35,210 nucleotides of DNA, taken from NCBI GenBank assembly GCA_013115135.1, contig JABANP010000534.1:1-35210 (forward strand). The letters run 5' to 3'. The notes beneath the pieces were generated by a model. It worked only from the letters and a program-made list of their open reading frames with translations. It was not told the origin of the DNA and ran no database searches. Source of the stretch: Perkinsus olseni. Its lineage: Eukaryota > Perkinsozoa > Perkinsida > Perkinsidae. Position 1 is the first letter of the stretch. Each line of letters begins with the position of its first letter. Below are positions 9,511 through 18,900 of the stretch, piece after piece. Position numbers and translations under genes: made by a program.

Positions 9511-10069
9511 TTTACTGTGTGTCGACCCGCTGCGGAATCGGGGCGTACAAGCAGGGGCTTGGAAGTTACTCGAGCGTTCTTTCTAACGGGGAAATGGCGA
9601 TGGCGTTCGACGTCGCAATTAACTGTTTTTGGCCCAGGCACAAGTTGATCGGGTTGATAACGGAGGCACATGCCTTTGCGGACATGTGTGACTTCATGTT
9701 TACTCCGCCTAAGGAGACGAGGGATACATTTATATACACAGCGGCGATATCTCAGATATGCCGTCCCCAACCGTGAGTGGAAAAATAGTCCCGGCGGGGG
9801 TCGAACCCACGACCCACGGCCCATAAGACTGTCGCTCTAACCACCGAGCTACAGGACCGTCGGGATTTGTGTAGCGGTGACTGGGGTGGTCGCATTGCAG
9901 GTACAATTTCGAAGGCAATGCGTATGCTAAGAAGAAGAAGGATAGCTCGGCTGCCGCTGCGGCGGCTGAGACCGATGAGAATGTTGAAGGTGGGCTCGTC
10001 ACTAGGCTCACCGGTTCCCCTACGTGCGCGTCTACCCGGACGGTCTTCTTGTCGGCACAACGAAAGTAA
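9511..10069 (+). CDS. Hypothetical protein, C-terminal 142 aa, two exons seen
   Basis: Exon 9511-9772 follows a gggctttcag acceptor and carries two nucleotides of a split codon, so the 5' end is missing. It ends CC|GTGAGT; exon 9901-10069 starts G after ATTGCAG and the joined codon is CCG, so phase fits, ending in TAA. The first part looks globular (AMAFDVAINCFWPRHK, ITEAHAFADMCDFMF). The second is low complexity: AYAKKKKDSSAAAAAAETD, then acidic and Thr/Ser-rich. No family recognised. The intron between them is almost filled by an antisense tRNA-like sequence (9787-9857). Confidence 0.5.
9773..9900 (-). other. Intron made largely of antisense tRNA-like sequence
   Basis: The intron begins GTGAGTGGAAAAATA and, read on the - strand, 9857 to 9787 resembles a 71-nt tRNA: partial acceptor pairing (GTCCTG with CGGGAC), a good D-arm/A-box (TAGCTCGGTGGTTAGAGC), an anticodon-like loop (CTTATGG, would read UAU) and a perfect T-loop GGTTCGAACC. 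It lacks one acceptor base and the T-stem has two mismatches, so it is not a functional tRNA. A run of T follows on the - strand, like a pol III terminator. A tRNA-derived SINE is the simplest reading. Confidence 0.7.
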
Positions 10070-10423
10070 ACTTGTCGAATATCATCCCTCTTGAATAAGG
10101 ACACGTCGGTGGTAGTCTGCCTAAGCCGGTTTTACGGCGATGGCCCTAAGACAAGAAAAGTCCGATCGAATTAGTCTTTTGCGGAATGAGGGAGGTGAAT
10201 AAGTTTACGTTTCTCCTGTGGGAAACAGGACTCGTAGAAACAGTCTGCATCATCTCTTGTGTACGGCCGTTGTGTAACACGTTGGTTACGTTTTTGTTGG
10301 TATGATGTAGTTTTACCGTTCCTTCCTATCTCAGAAGAGGCAGGCAGCGGTCACCATCCCAACCTGAAAGTGCCTGTACATAGATTTGGAGATACCAATC
10401 CTGTAATGAATTATTGATGAAAC

Positions 10424-10443
10424 AATCGATCAAGCGATCGATT
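10424..10443. repeat. 20-nt palindrome, copy 3
   Basis: AATCGATC-AAGC-GATCGATT followed by TTT, 355 nt downstream of the stop of the gene ending at 10069. The surrounding 10070-10967 holds no gene I trust. Confidence 0.9.
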
Positions 10444-10967
10444 TTTGGTGTCGTCAGGTACCCACTGAATCTAGCTGGCTGCTGGCAGCGGGGAAGACCC
10501 TGGTGCCTTTTGGAGCTACCTCAAGGACGTTCAGAAAAATTCGAAGAAAGGTGAGATGGTCTGTAGATGGCCGAGACCGCAACCATCTACGGCTTTAGCT
10601 GTTTTCCCGCCGCTGATGTGCTCGCTTCGAGGATTGGTAAAAGGACTATACCAGTTTTTCTGTGGGGAAAACGCAACCCTCGCCTCGCCTTACATTGAAT
10701 TTGCTTGTGACGGAGATGTCGTTTCTATGATGACGGCAGATTAGTTAGCCCTCTACTGTAGTGCGCTTCTGGCTGTCACCTTACGCGCGGGGGGCGATGA
10801 AGCTTGTTCTGTTTGGTTTTTACGCAAATGGAAAAATATCATTCGCCCAAAATTTTAAGTTCGCATGAGCATAGCCAAGGACGTGAAGGTATCCTTTCAG
10901 ACCTATCTGGCTCCGTGCAAGCCCTCGACGAGCAGCTTGGCTCCTGGGATGGACGACACAGAAGTTA

Positions 10968-11975
10968 TCAGGATACCCCTGAAGCTTTCAGCTTCGCGCT
11001 GCGCGCTGTAAGATACTCTTCTTCCTCGTCTACCGGACGATCTTTATTAACACTTCGTTGCTGCACCATTGACGGCGCCGAAGCATTCTGGTGTGGTTCT
11101 TCTAGCTGCAACTCGACAATGAACGTTATGGTGAATGTGCACTCAAACCTTTCGACTTGTCGCCAGGCCTCGCCTTCGTCTTCGTCCATCCATCCGCCTT
11201 TCCTTTTCGATTTTTTTCCGAAGGGATTCTCCTCCTGAGAGTTGATATTCAACCCTATGAGGCTTTGCGCCTGTGAATCCTTCCTTCCATCTGGCGAGCG
11301 ACTGTTAGTCTGATTCCGTAGAAATCCCTGGCGGTTTCTGGTAGTAGTGTTCAATGTGGTAGGTATCTTTATCTCATCTGAACGGTCCATGGAGGAACTG
11401 TTATGTGAGATTTTGGGTATGACCCGAAACTGAACCTCGAGGCTGTTAAGTACCAAGCGAGTATCTCGTCTGGTGGTGATCAGTCGAGCTCCGCGTAATC
11501 GATCAGGTGATCGATTTCCGAGATCCTCATTTCCGCAGTCCAGCGGCCGCGCGCGAACATCCCAGTGTAGCAGCTGCGACGGAGACCAAGCCTGACGTTC
11601 ACTTTTAGAGTAAGAAAAATCTGTTGTGCTGTCCGTTGAGGAAACGTGGAGTTGGTTTAAGATTGCAAGATGCATCGGTTGTCTTTTAGCGTCCACCTGC
11701 CAACCGATCTCAAATTTATCAGCTTTGCGACATAGAAGACTCCGCCATTCAAGGCGTGCTAGAACACGAGGTGAGAAAAATACGGGCCGGCGGGATCGAA
11801 CCTGGGTCTTTATGCTTGTGACCCCTTTGGTCTGGATAATGCGGCTTCTGCATCTCAGGTGAAGACGAACAAGCTCGGCAAAAGCTCTTTGACCCGACCA
11901 GTGGATGGATGGCAAAGTCAACGATGTCCCTCTATACGAACACAGCCTGCTGTAGGCGGAGTTTTTTTCACCCAC
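10968..11975 (-). CDS. Long open frame, 335 codons, uncertain
   Basis: Uninterrupted frame from ATG 11975 to the stop at 10968. Its length is well beyond chance in DNA of about 50% GC, which argues for coding. The translation is Arg/Ser/Thr-rich without hydrophobic core; the C-terminal third is charged (KKSKRKGGWMDEDEGEAW, DEEEEYLTA) and the most protein-like part. No domain recognised. Against it: the frame runs through a 20-nt repeat palindrome (11497-11516) and through the tRNA-like intron of a competing + strand model (11771-11858). It may be a real - strand gene, part of one, or a long shadow frame. Confidence 0.3.
   Translation of the reverse strand: MGEKNSAYSRLCSYRGTSLTLPSIHWSGQRAFAELVRLHLRCRSRIIQTKGVTSIKTQVRSRRPVFFSPRVLARLEWRSLLCRKADKFEIGWQVDAKRQPMHLAILNQLHVSSTDSTTDFSYSKSERQAWSPSQLLHWDVRARPLDCGNEDLGNRSPDRLRGARLITTRRDTRLVLNSLEVQFRVIPKISHNSSSMDRSDEIKIPTTLNTTTRNRQGFLRNQTNSRSPDGRKDSQAQSLIGLNINSQEENPFGKKSKRKGGWMDEDEGEAWRQVERFECTFTITFIVELQLEEPHQNASAPSMVQQRSVNKDRPVDEEEEYLTARSAKLKASGVS
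11497..11516. repeat. 20-nt palindrome, copy 4
   Basis: AATCGATC-AGGT-GATCGATT, identical to copy 1 including the spacer. Confidence 0.9.
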
Positions 11976-12023
11976 TTCTGCGAACGATTATGGCGGCATC
12001 GGCCTGTTGTTGTTCTCGTGTAA
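11690..12023 (+). CDS. Possible two-exon fragment of an unknown gene
   Basis: Exon 11690-11770 follows gtcttttag and reads acidic, helical sequence (SQIYQLCDIEDSAIQGVLE) ending GAG|GTGAGA. After an 88-nt intron ending CATCTCAG, the frame continues from 11859 without a phase break to a TAA at 12021-12023. The first exon looks coding; the second part less so. No start found and no family recognised. It conflicts with the - strand frame 10968-11975. Confidence 0.3.
11771..11858 (-). other. 88-nt intron with antisense tRNA T-arm
   Basis: Starts GTGAGAAAAATA and has CCGGCGGGATCGAACC at 11787-11802, aligning with the intron at 9773 (same GTGAG, same AAAAATA, same CGGCGGG.TCGAACC order). The rest, read antisense, is only weakly tRNA-like. 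It ends in CATCTCAG. Confidence 0.55.
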
Positions 12024-12200
12024 GGTACGCAGCGAGGCTATGAGGAGGTTGGAGACTCCGGCGGGGATGGCGACTGATTGAGAGAGGTTGATTCATTTAA
12101 AACGTATCTTCACCCTGAGCTAGCATCGGGTTGTCTTCAATGATGGGAGCGTGGGGGCCGGGTAGTGTAGCGTTGTCGTCGTGCATGCCGAGCCGGCCTG
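12018..12200. repeat. Duplicated segment, copy 1 (other copy 14549-14770)
   Basis: The 17-nt block TCGTGTAAGGTACGCAG is identical in both copies, followed by yGAGGCTATG; matching order continues with TTGTcTTCAATGATG and with GCCG.GCC(GTG)CCTGG near the end. Homology is patchy with small indels. No coding content identified. Confidence 0.6.
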
Positions 12201-12281
12201 GAGTCATCTTATTAGGATTCCCAACTCTAGCGCATGGCTGCTATTTGCATATCGGGATGAGCTGCCAACCGACGGCGGTAG

Positions 12282-14490
12282 CACTGCTCAACGGTCTTTA
12301 TTAACGGCACCGCCGGCGTTGTATTGGGTGCTGTGGTTGGCTCTGGGTTTGCTATACCCGGCAATATTCCCGTTCGAGACGATAGCGGTGGACTACTACG
12401 TCGGGGATTGGGGTATGACCCAGCAGCGAGCGGGTGAGTTGAGTTGGATAGCTGGCCCGTGCGTTGGATATGCCATCGGCAAGGCAGCAGTATTGGCGTG
12501 TAACACATCCACCGTGTAAAAAAATGCGCATATTGATACGCATTCAAGAACGTACTCTTTCTACCGCGTGCATCACGGATCTTGCTTCAGTTAAATTTCT
12601 GATTTCAAGCTCGAGCCAGTTGGCTCAAACTGGTGCGTGCATTTTTTTCAACAACTTGTATTCCGCCGATATGACAAAAATTGGGCAAAATCCTGCTGTT
12701 GTATTTGAAAACTAGCTTGCCGCCCCTCGGTATTTGATACATGACGTATGACGATAGTCACTGGCTTTCGAATCCGAGCTGGGCAACGGTCAGCTCAAAC
12801 TGATCAGAGACATTCGGGCTGAGTGCAAAATGGCGGCTGATCCTGCAGGGTGGTTCAAAGAAAGGCAGCCCTCTTCAAGGCAGGAGATAAAAAAACAGCG
12901 TCATTGTCGACTCCAAAAAGAGTCACTCTCTAGTGTTCGCAGCGTTTACCACTTTCCGAGCTCGGCGACCCAGTGCGCTACGGTGAACTCCAGCTGTTCA
13001 CTTGGCTAGAGTGCATCAGTCGATTGTCCGGGGCTCTCCTTTAACGAAACTCATTCTTGATTCATTCCTCGTTTTCCGCGCCGAGGACGACGTCTTTCAT
13101 GACTGCAGGGGATGAAGCTCTTAGAAGGCGATCCCTGGTGTTCGGTAAGACTCGAAATTATCCGTTGTCAATTGAACGGCCAATGCCAGCTCAAGCTGAG
13201 CTGCTCAACTCGGCTGATTGGGGCACTGACCAAAGGTGTGCAACCGAGTATATTACCACTGGCGATACTGGCTCGTTATTGTGACGCACCTCGCGAGCAT
13301 GAGCTTGCCTATGAGTCGGGCGGCTCGATCGGCCCGGGCCGGCTTGCCTCCTTCGGCCCCTCGCAAAGTCGTCTTACGGAATGGAATCTACTATATCATA
13401 GCCGGGAGGTTCCGATGTTTTCAGTGCAACCTATCACAGCCGAACTTCCTTGGCAGGCTACCTAGAGACCTTTGTTTCGGTCATTCCCGCTTTCCTGACA
13501 TACAGGAAGGCAGTGAGCTCCGAGTTTCTCTCTGAGATACGCTGTCTTGCGGTGAGCAGCGGGCGGCTGCGTTCGCGACTGTGCGCACATAGTGCCAGCA
13601 GTCGCACCATCTGTGTCGTCGCGCCCAATACCATTTGCACTGCCAGGAGTGACACTTCTCCTCCGAGGGGGGTCGGCCGCCGCACTTCAGTACCGTGTGT
13701 ATCCCGGATGGCGGATTCTCAGAGTTTGGGGATCTGGGGGAGCGGGGTGACTCTCGCGGCTCCGTTCCGCCGCGCATTTCTACTCTCGCTCGCCGGAATC
13801 ACTGGTTTGGTGTGGTGAGGCACCTTTGTGCACGCTCTCCTACCAACCCCCAGGCGCACTGGAGAAGGAGGCTGGGGTATTCTATATGTTAGTCCGTTAC
13901 ATCGCCTCCAAGGACAGCTAGACCTTTGTAGCGCTGGAGAGGAGGCGATAGCTGATCAAGTGTGACTTCGAGTACGGGGATCTGGCATGAAGTTGGGTTC
14001 CCGTGGATGTCCTGGCAACTTACTTATTGCATCCATCGCGACGGACGTATGCGAGCACAACGGAGTCGCTCAGGCGTATGCTGCAGCACACATCGAAATT
14101 CTACACGAGATTGGAGTCCGACTATCAGAAGTGAAAAATCCGACAGGCATGCGGGCTGTGTCATCCGACGGCTGTCCCGCGGGCCTGCAGCCACTCCAAC
14201 GGCTGAGCCCCTTCTGAATGGGATATCCCAATTCCGCAAGATGAGCACACATATGCTATGATGATGATGCTCAGCTTTGACTTGTGTTCTCAACCGAACA
14301 ACCGTGTGTGAGGAGCTCCCGGGAGGTATGGCTCCCGAGCTGCTCTCGCCGGGCAGATCGGAGAGTTCTCTGGACAGAGTTACTGAACGGCATCGCAAAC
14401 TTGATTGACTCTTAGGTATGGTCGTCTCCACTCGTCCGTTCTGGCCACTTCGCTCCCCGCTGTCCTCTACTGTGCTGACAACCGTGAAGG
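12282..14490 (+). pseudogene. Partial MFSD1-like transporter copy, exons 7 and 8 only
   Basis: Two segments match exons 7 and 8 of the complete transporter at 15955-20119. Exon 7 copy: 12282-12433, encoding the seventh membrane segment (WVLWLALGLLYPAIFPFE) and DYYVGDWGMTQQRAG, ending at the same GTGAGTTGAGTTGG donor. Exon 8 copy: 14416-14490, exactly 75 nt as in the intact gene and with the same splice phases. In the exon 7 copy most differences are synonymous; exon 8 differs more. The intron between is about 2 kb against 199 nt in the intact copy. I could not find exons 1-6 or 9-12 for this copy; it appears truncated, though a diverged functional gene is not excluded. Confidence 0.7.
12434..14415. 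other. Enlarged intron between duplicated transporter exons
   Basis: About 2 kb of sequence absent from the equivalent intron of the intact copy, so probably an insertion. It contains short inverted repeats around agtTGGCTCAAACTgg (12615) and ggTCAGCTCAAACTGAtc (12790). Several overlapping frames occur at 13057-13890, one with a hydrophobic stretch (RRAFLLSLAGITGLVW) before a GTGAGG donor, but no recognisable transposon protein. Confidence 0.4.
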
Positions 14491-15954
14491 GTAATCAGCA
14501 GCTGCTGTTGCTGATCCGCCTCTCCTGCTGACTCGTACTAATGCTATCGTGTAAGGTACGCAGTGAGGCTATGTGGATGTTGGGTCCCCAACGGAGTCCG
14601 CTATCGTCGCCGAGAGTATTACGGCAACGGGAACCGATTGAACGGTTTTTTTTTCAAATGCATATCAATCTCATCCAGCCTTGCGTTGTTTCAATGATGA
14701 TGATAGTGGGAGGTTCGAGTACAGTGTTATTTGTCGTTCATGACGAGCTCTGCCGGGCCGTGCCTGGAAGAGGACGATGATGGTGGTGATGAACTTGACG
14801 AATTTTGCTCGTTGAAGTACGCGACAGTGAAACTCCGTTGTTCCGTCTTAGAGGATAGCAGTGTATCGAACTCTCGAGTTACTATTGAACGACAAAATAC
14901 TACTTTGAAGTTCCTAACCTGTGGTCGTCTAATAACGATCCTATTCGAGAACTAACTGATGTACTCCAGGTTCCCCAGGCTCGTAGCACACTAGCTTCAT
15001 GAGTGAAACGGTCGAGTGATACATGAAGGAACGAAAGATGATGCTGACGTCGTCGTCATGTTTCAGGTCGGGGTCCTCAGGCAGTGAGTTCTTGACTCCT
15101 CGAGTGGAAGTAAGTCCACTACCATTACAAAGCCTGCTTTCTTGCTGTCGATTTCTCGGGTGAGTTTTTGTGTCTGGCCTGAAGCGTCTTGTGGATTCTC
15201 AGCCCGCTGAGCCACCGTCGTCGGAGACCTCCCCCACCGTTCCCTTGCTCAGTCAGCTACCACCTCCCATCACAGTCGATGGGAGTCCGAACAGGAGAAG
15301 CTTTTGGACAAGCTGCCTCAAGTAGGCCTTCCGTACCCTCGCGGCGAGGGTACGGTGACCCGGTCACCTGTGTTACCCCACACACCAGGCGAGGGCCTCG
15401 CCTTGTACCGCCTGGGGTCACCTAAGTGAGGTGAATGATCGTACCTCATGGAAATGATATTAATTCGAAGTGGTTCCGAGCTCCACGCATTTGGGCCTTG
15501 ACCAGCGAATTGGATCGTCAGTGAAGCAGCACATGAAGAAAGGGCTGGTCATCCATCGCTTATCCTGATACAGTAGCCTTTATTGCCCTTCGAAGTAGAG
15601 ACATGGGGGAGGAGTAACGGCTTGGTTCCGGGGTTGAGCAGGTGACGTGCCTTGTTTGACCCCGCATCCGTAACAATGATAGGAAGTAGGATTGACAGTC
15701 GACGACTAACGTCGTGTCAACGATAGTTTTTCAACTACTGGAGTTTCGTTTGTGAATCACAGCCTGTCATGTATATCATTTCGCCACTCAATACCACTTT
15801 CCACATTTCATGCGTACGAGACTTAGAGAAACGCTGGACTTCACGTATTACCATTCTGTGCAACCATTAGTCTCCTGTACCTCTCAGGGAGGGCTTCCCT
15901 TTGATATGGCTATGAATTACGACTTATAATGAGTATACTAACAGGCTCCCCGTG
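14491..15954. other. Region between transporter copies
   Basis: Contains the second copy of the duplicated segment (14549-14770), an acidic-coding patch near 14770-14800 (EEDDDGGDEL) of uncertain meaning, and a tight cluster of palindromes at 15331-15434. No remaining exons of the partial transporter were found. Confidence 0.4.
15331..15434. repeat. Cluster of four adjacent perfect palindromes
   Basis: CCGTACCCTCGC/GCGAGGGTACGG (15331-15355), GGTGACC/GGTCACC (15354-15368), AGGCGAGG/CCTCGCCT (15387-15403, inside an outer ACCCCA/TGGGGT pair at 15375-15418) and TCACCT/AGGTGA (15418-15434). The first three have single-base centres. Confidence 0.9.
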
Positions 15955-18900
15955 ATGGTCAGATATGTCGTCGACCCGAGACGGATCTTCCATCGCTGCC
16001 TCCTCCACCTCCTCATCTGCCTCTACATCCCAGGGGCATACTTCGCTGACAGCGTCCTGGCTGCGTACAAGACGCAGGTGTGGCGTCTCGCTAGAGGACA
16101 GCTATATAATGACGCTCGATTGTTAGATCCTAGAGTACCCTCAGAATCGACCACGAGCGCTTCGCTTTTGCTGTTCTCCTTGCCATCATTGACTGGCGTC
16201 CTGTGTGGGCCTTTTGGTGTGATGGTAGCCAAGTAAGCCCAACACAGTGGGGCTGTCAATATCATCGTTTTTACTCGCCATGTTGGTGATCGGAGGTTCA
16301 GTAGCTTCGGTAATATATGATATATTCATATCGCATCCTTCGACTTTCCACCCATGGACTCGCACGAGTATATTTCCCTGGCTTCCTGGCGTACTTGTTG
16401 CTGCTGTTCTTACTGTTCTTATTTTTTCTATGAAGGATTGCTCGTACTCATCGCTGCTGTTGTAGCTGATCTTGGTCTCGCTGGGCTCTCCCCTAAGACA
16501 ACACTCCCCTTCTAAAGGTACGGTAGCACTAAGTCGGCGTTGTCAGCGGCGACACTCACATGTGTTGGATCAGCCTTAGTGGTAGTGGGCCTGCAGAATA
16601 GAGCGTAAGTCGGAGGACACCGTCACTGCGCCACGAAATTATCGATGACTCCTCACAGGTATTTGGTCGTTCTGTTGGGTAGAGTGGTCTTTTGGACATT
16701 CCTGTACATCCTGTGTGTCGGTGAGTTCTAGAGGCGACTTTGCTATTCTCGCTCTGAGGCCGGCTCTGGTGGAGTAACTTCACATAGCTCCCTCGCCATC
16801 AGAATTATCTTCTCCTTGTAACTCCGCGATGTGCCTGCTAGATTGCATGATTTGAAAATGATAAAACGTCGGGAGATATCAAAATGATATGATGGTGTGG
16901 CAACTTGCTAAGTGGCTGGAAGTGGGGTATTATTTTTATGCTTTCTGGAATATTCTCAGGGAAGGCAAGAAAGGAATTATTTCGGAGAATAATGTCTGCT
17001 TTTTTTCGGGAATTTTTAGAATTTATATGAACCTGTACAGTAGTTCTGAGCCTTCGTTGCTTGTATTAAACGTTTTCGCTCAGTCGTTTAGGCCGCACTA
17101 AGTGTCGGTTCAGTCCATGACTCATGCACCATTTTCTATTCCACCTTGCGAGATATTGGATCCGCTGGGGCCTCCTCCACCACCCCAGGAAAATCTCTGA
17201 ATTGGTTGATTATGTCCGTCATCAGGACAACATCGAGTGCGATGGAAGCGTTGGTGCCATTTACCTTCAGTGCAGGCCGCCTGCAGCAGGCGTACTGTAG
17301 ACGCATCGTAATCGCTCGCGAAAGAGAAGTGATCCTATCGTTCACCTCACGACTGGCAGACCTCCCCCTGGCGCATCGTACTTGTGTCAGTCCAAACGGT
17401 ATTATGCTATCGTCTATTCTCGGGTAGTGCTCTTGTGGCGGCCTATGGTCTGATTATAGTAGCCTGCAGGACAGGTAAGACCGGGAGGAGCATTTGGACC
17501 ATCGACCATTCGTTATCCTTCATGACTCTGGATCCTCTACTCGCCGTCCACCATCCCGACTGCGCCACTCGTTGTTGATGAAGTTAGCTTCAGGTGGCCT
17601 GGTGGGTAGTGCATTCAACGCAGTGCTGCTAAGTTGGTATCAGGGTGATGTGGGTGAAAGCAGTAAGTAGTGGTAGTCGTCGGGTATACTCCGCTGTTTA
17701 CTAAGATAGACTGAGACAAGCACCTGCTCTGAATCCACGGATCTCTGGCTTACCCCTACTTCGAAATATCCGAGAGAATTCGATTTGGCATCCGTCACCT
17801 GCGTGCACGTTGTGGACATGTCAATAGTCACTGCATATAATCATCCTCAGGAGGTCGCTCCGGATATCAATGCTGTCCTCCAGATATCATTCTCCTCGGC
17901 GATGGCAGCTGTTGGCCTCGTCTGTGCGATTGCCTTCGCTGTCCTGTACAAGGGCACGAGGACGGCTAGGTGAGCTGGGACCGTATGAACGCTTCGGTGC
18001 TTTCTCGATTGCAATCATTCTACCACTTTTGAGACTTAAGGCAGCGTGAGGAGTGTGTGTGTGGTCTCAACTCCCACATGGACATGATACCAGTGCTCGT
18101 TCGGCAGATTGTGTAGGCGAGACGTTTTGTTGATGTTGACGTTGTTTTGTCGCATGGTACCGTAGGGAGCAACCCAAGAGGGGTAGCTCTTCTCGAGAAT
18201 GTTCATGGCGTGGTGGACCGGGGTATCCTGGTGGAGGTGATCGAGCAGGTCGTCACTTTAGGTTGGTATGGCCACTTCTGTCGCGCCGGGACGTGGCGAC
18301 CTCTGAACTCAGTACTTCCGACGCTACCCAACGGTATTCATTGAGGACATTGCCAGCGTTGTACTGGGTGCTGTGGTTGGCCCTGGGTCTGCTATACGCG
18401 GCGATATTCCCCTTCGAGACGATAGCGGTGGACTACTACGTCGGGGATTGGGGTATGACGCAGCAACGGGCGGGTGAGTTGAGTTGGGCGACAGACACTG
18501 GGAGGAGCAGAGGAAACCACCGTATATCGCGTGAAAATACGCTCGACCTCGACCAACCTCCTGAATCGGTCTCTATTGATATCACGCTTGACGTTGGGGC
18601 CACCTGTCTGCGTGACCGGCACCCCGTGACGACACAAACCTCACTGCTGGAATGACCTCGGTTGAACCTCAGGTATGATACTCTCCACCTGCCCCTTCTG
18701 GTCCCTCCTCTCGCCGCTATTCTCTACTGTACTGACGAGCATCAAGCGTGAGAGTTCGCTCGCCTTCTGCTAGGACGCTTAGTGTCGCTCGACTCCGAAT
18801 TTTCGATTAAGCTTGCGATGAACTGACGGGTTGGTATGTCGGGGTACCACTCGACAGCCAGTTTTTCGGCAATATTTTCAGCTTCCATTCTTCGATCGCG

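Noticed and set aside
9776..9810. Primer-binding site of an LTR retrotransposon (antisense tRNA 3' end)
   Set aside because: Similarity continues through the D-arm rather than stopping at about 18 nt, and no LTRs flank it.
9787..9857. Functional tRNA-Ile (UAU)
   Set aside because: Missing acceptor base, mismatched T-stem and anticodon stem, and location inside an intron on the opposite strand; better as a tRNA-derived relic.
18162..18182. ACCGTAG...CCCAAG resembling the 5' and 3' ends of a dinoflagellate/Perkinsus spliced leader
   Set aside because: Only the terminal words match; the middle differs, the length is wrong and there is no following donor or Sm-site context, so chance similarity.
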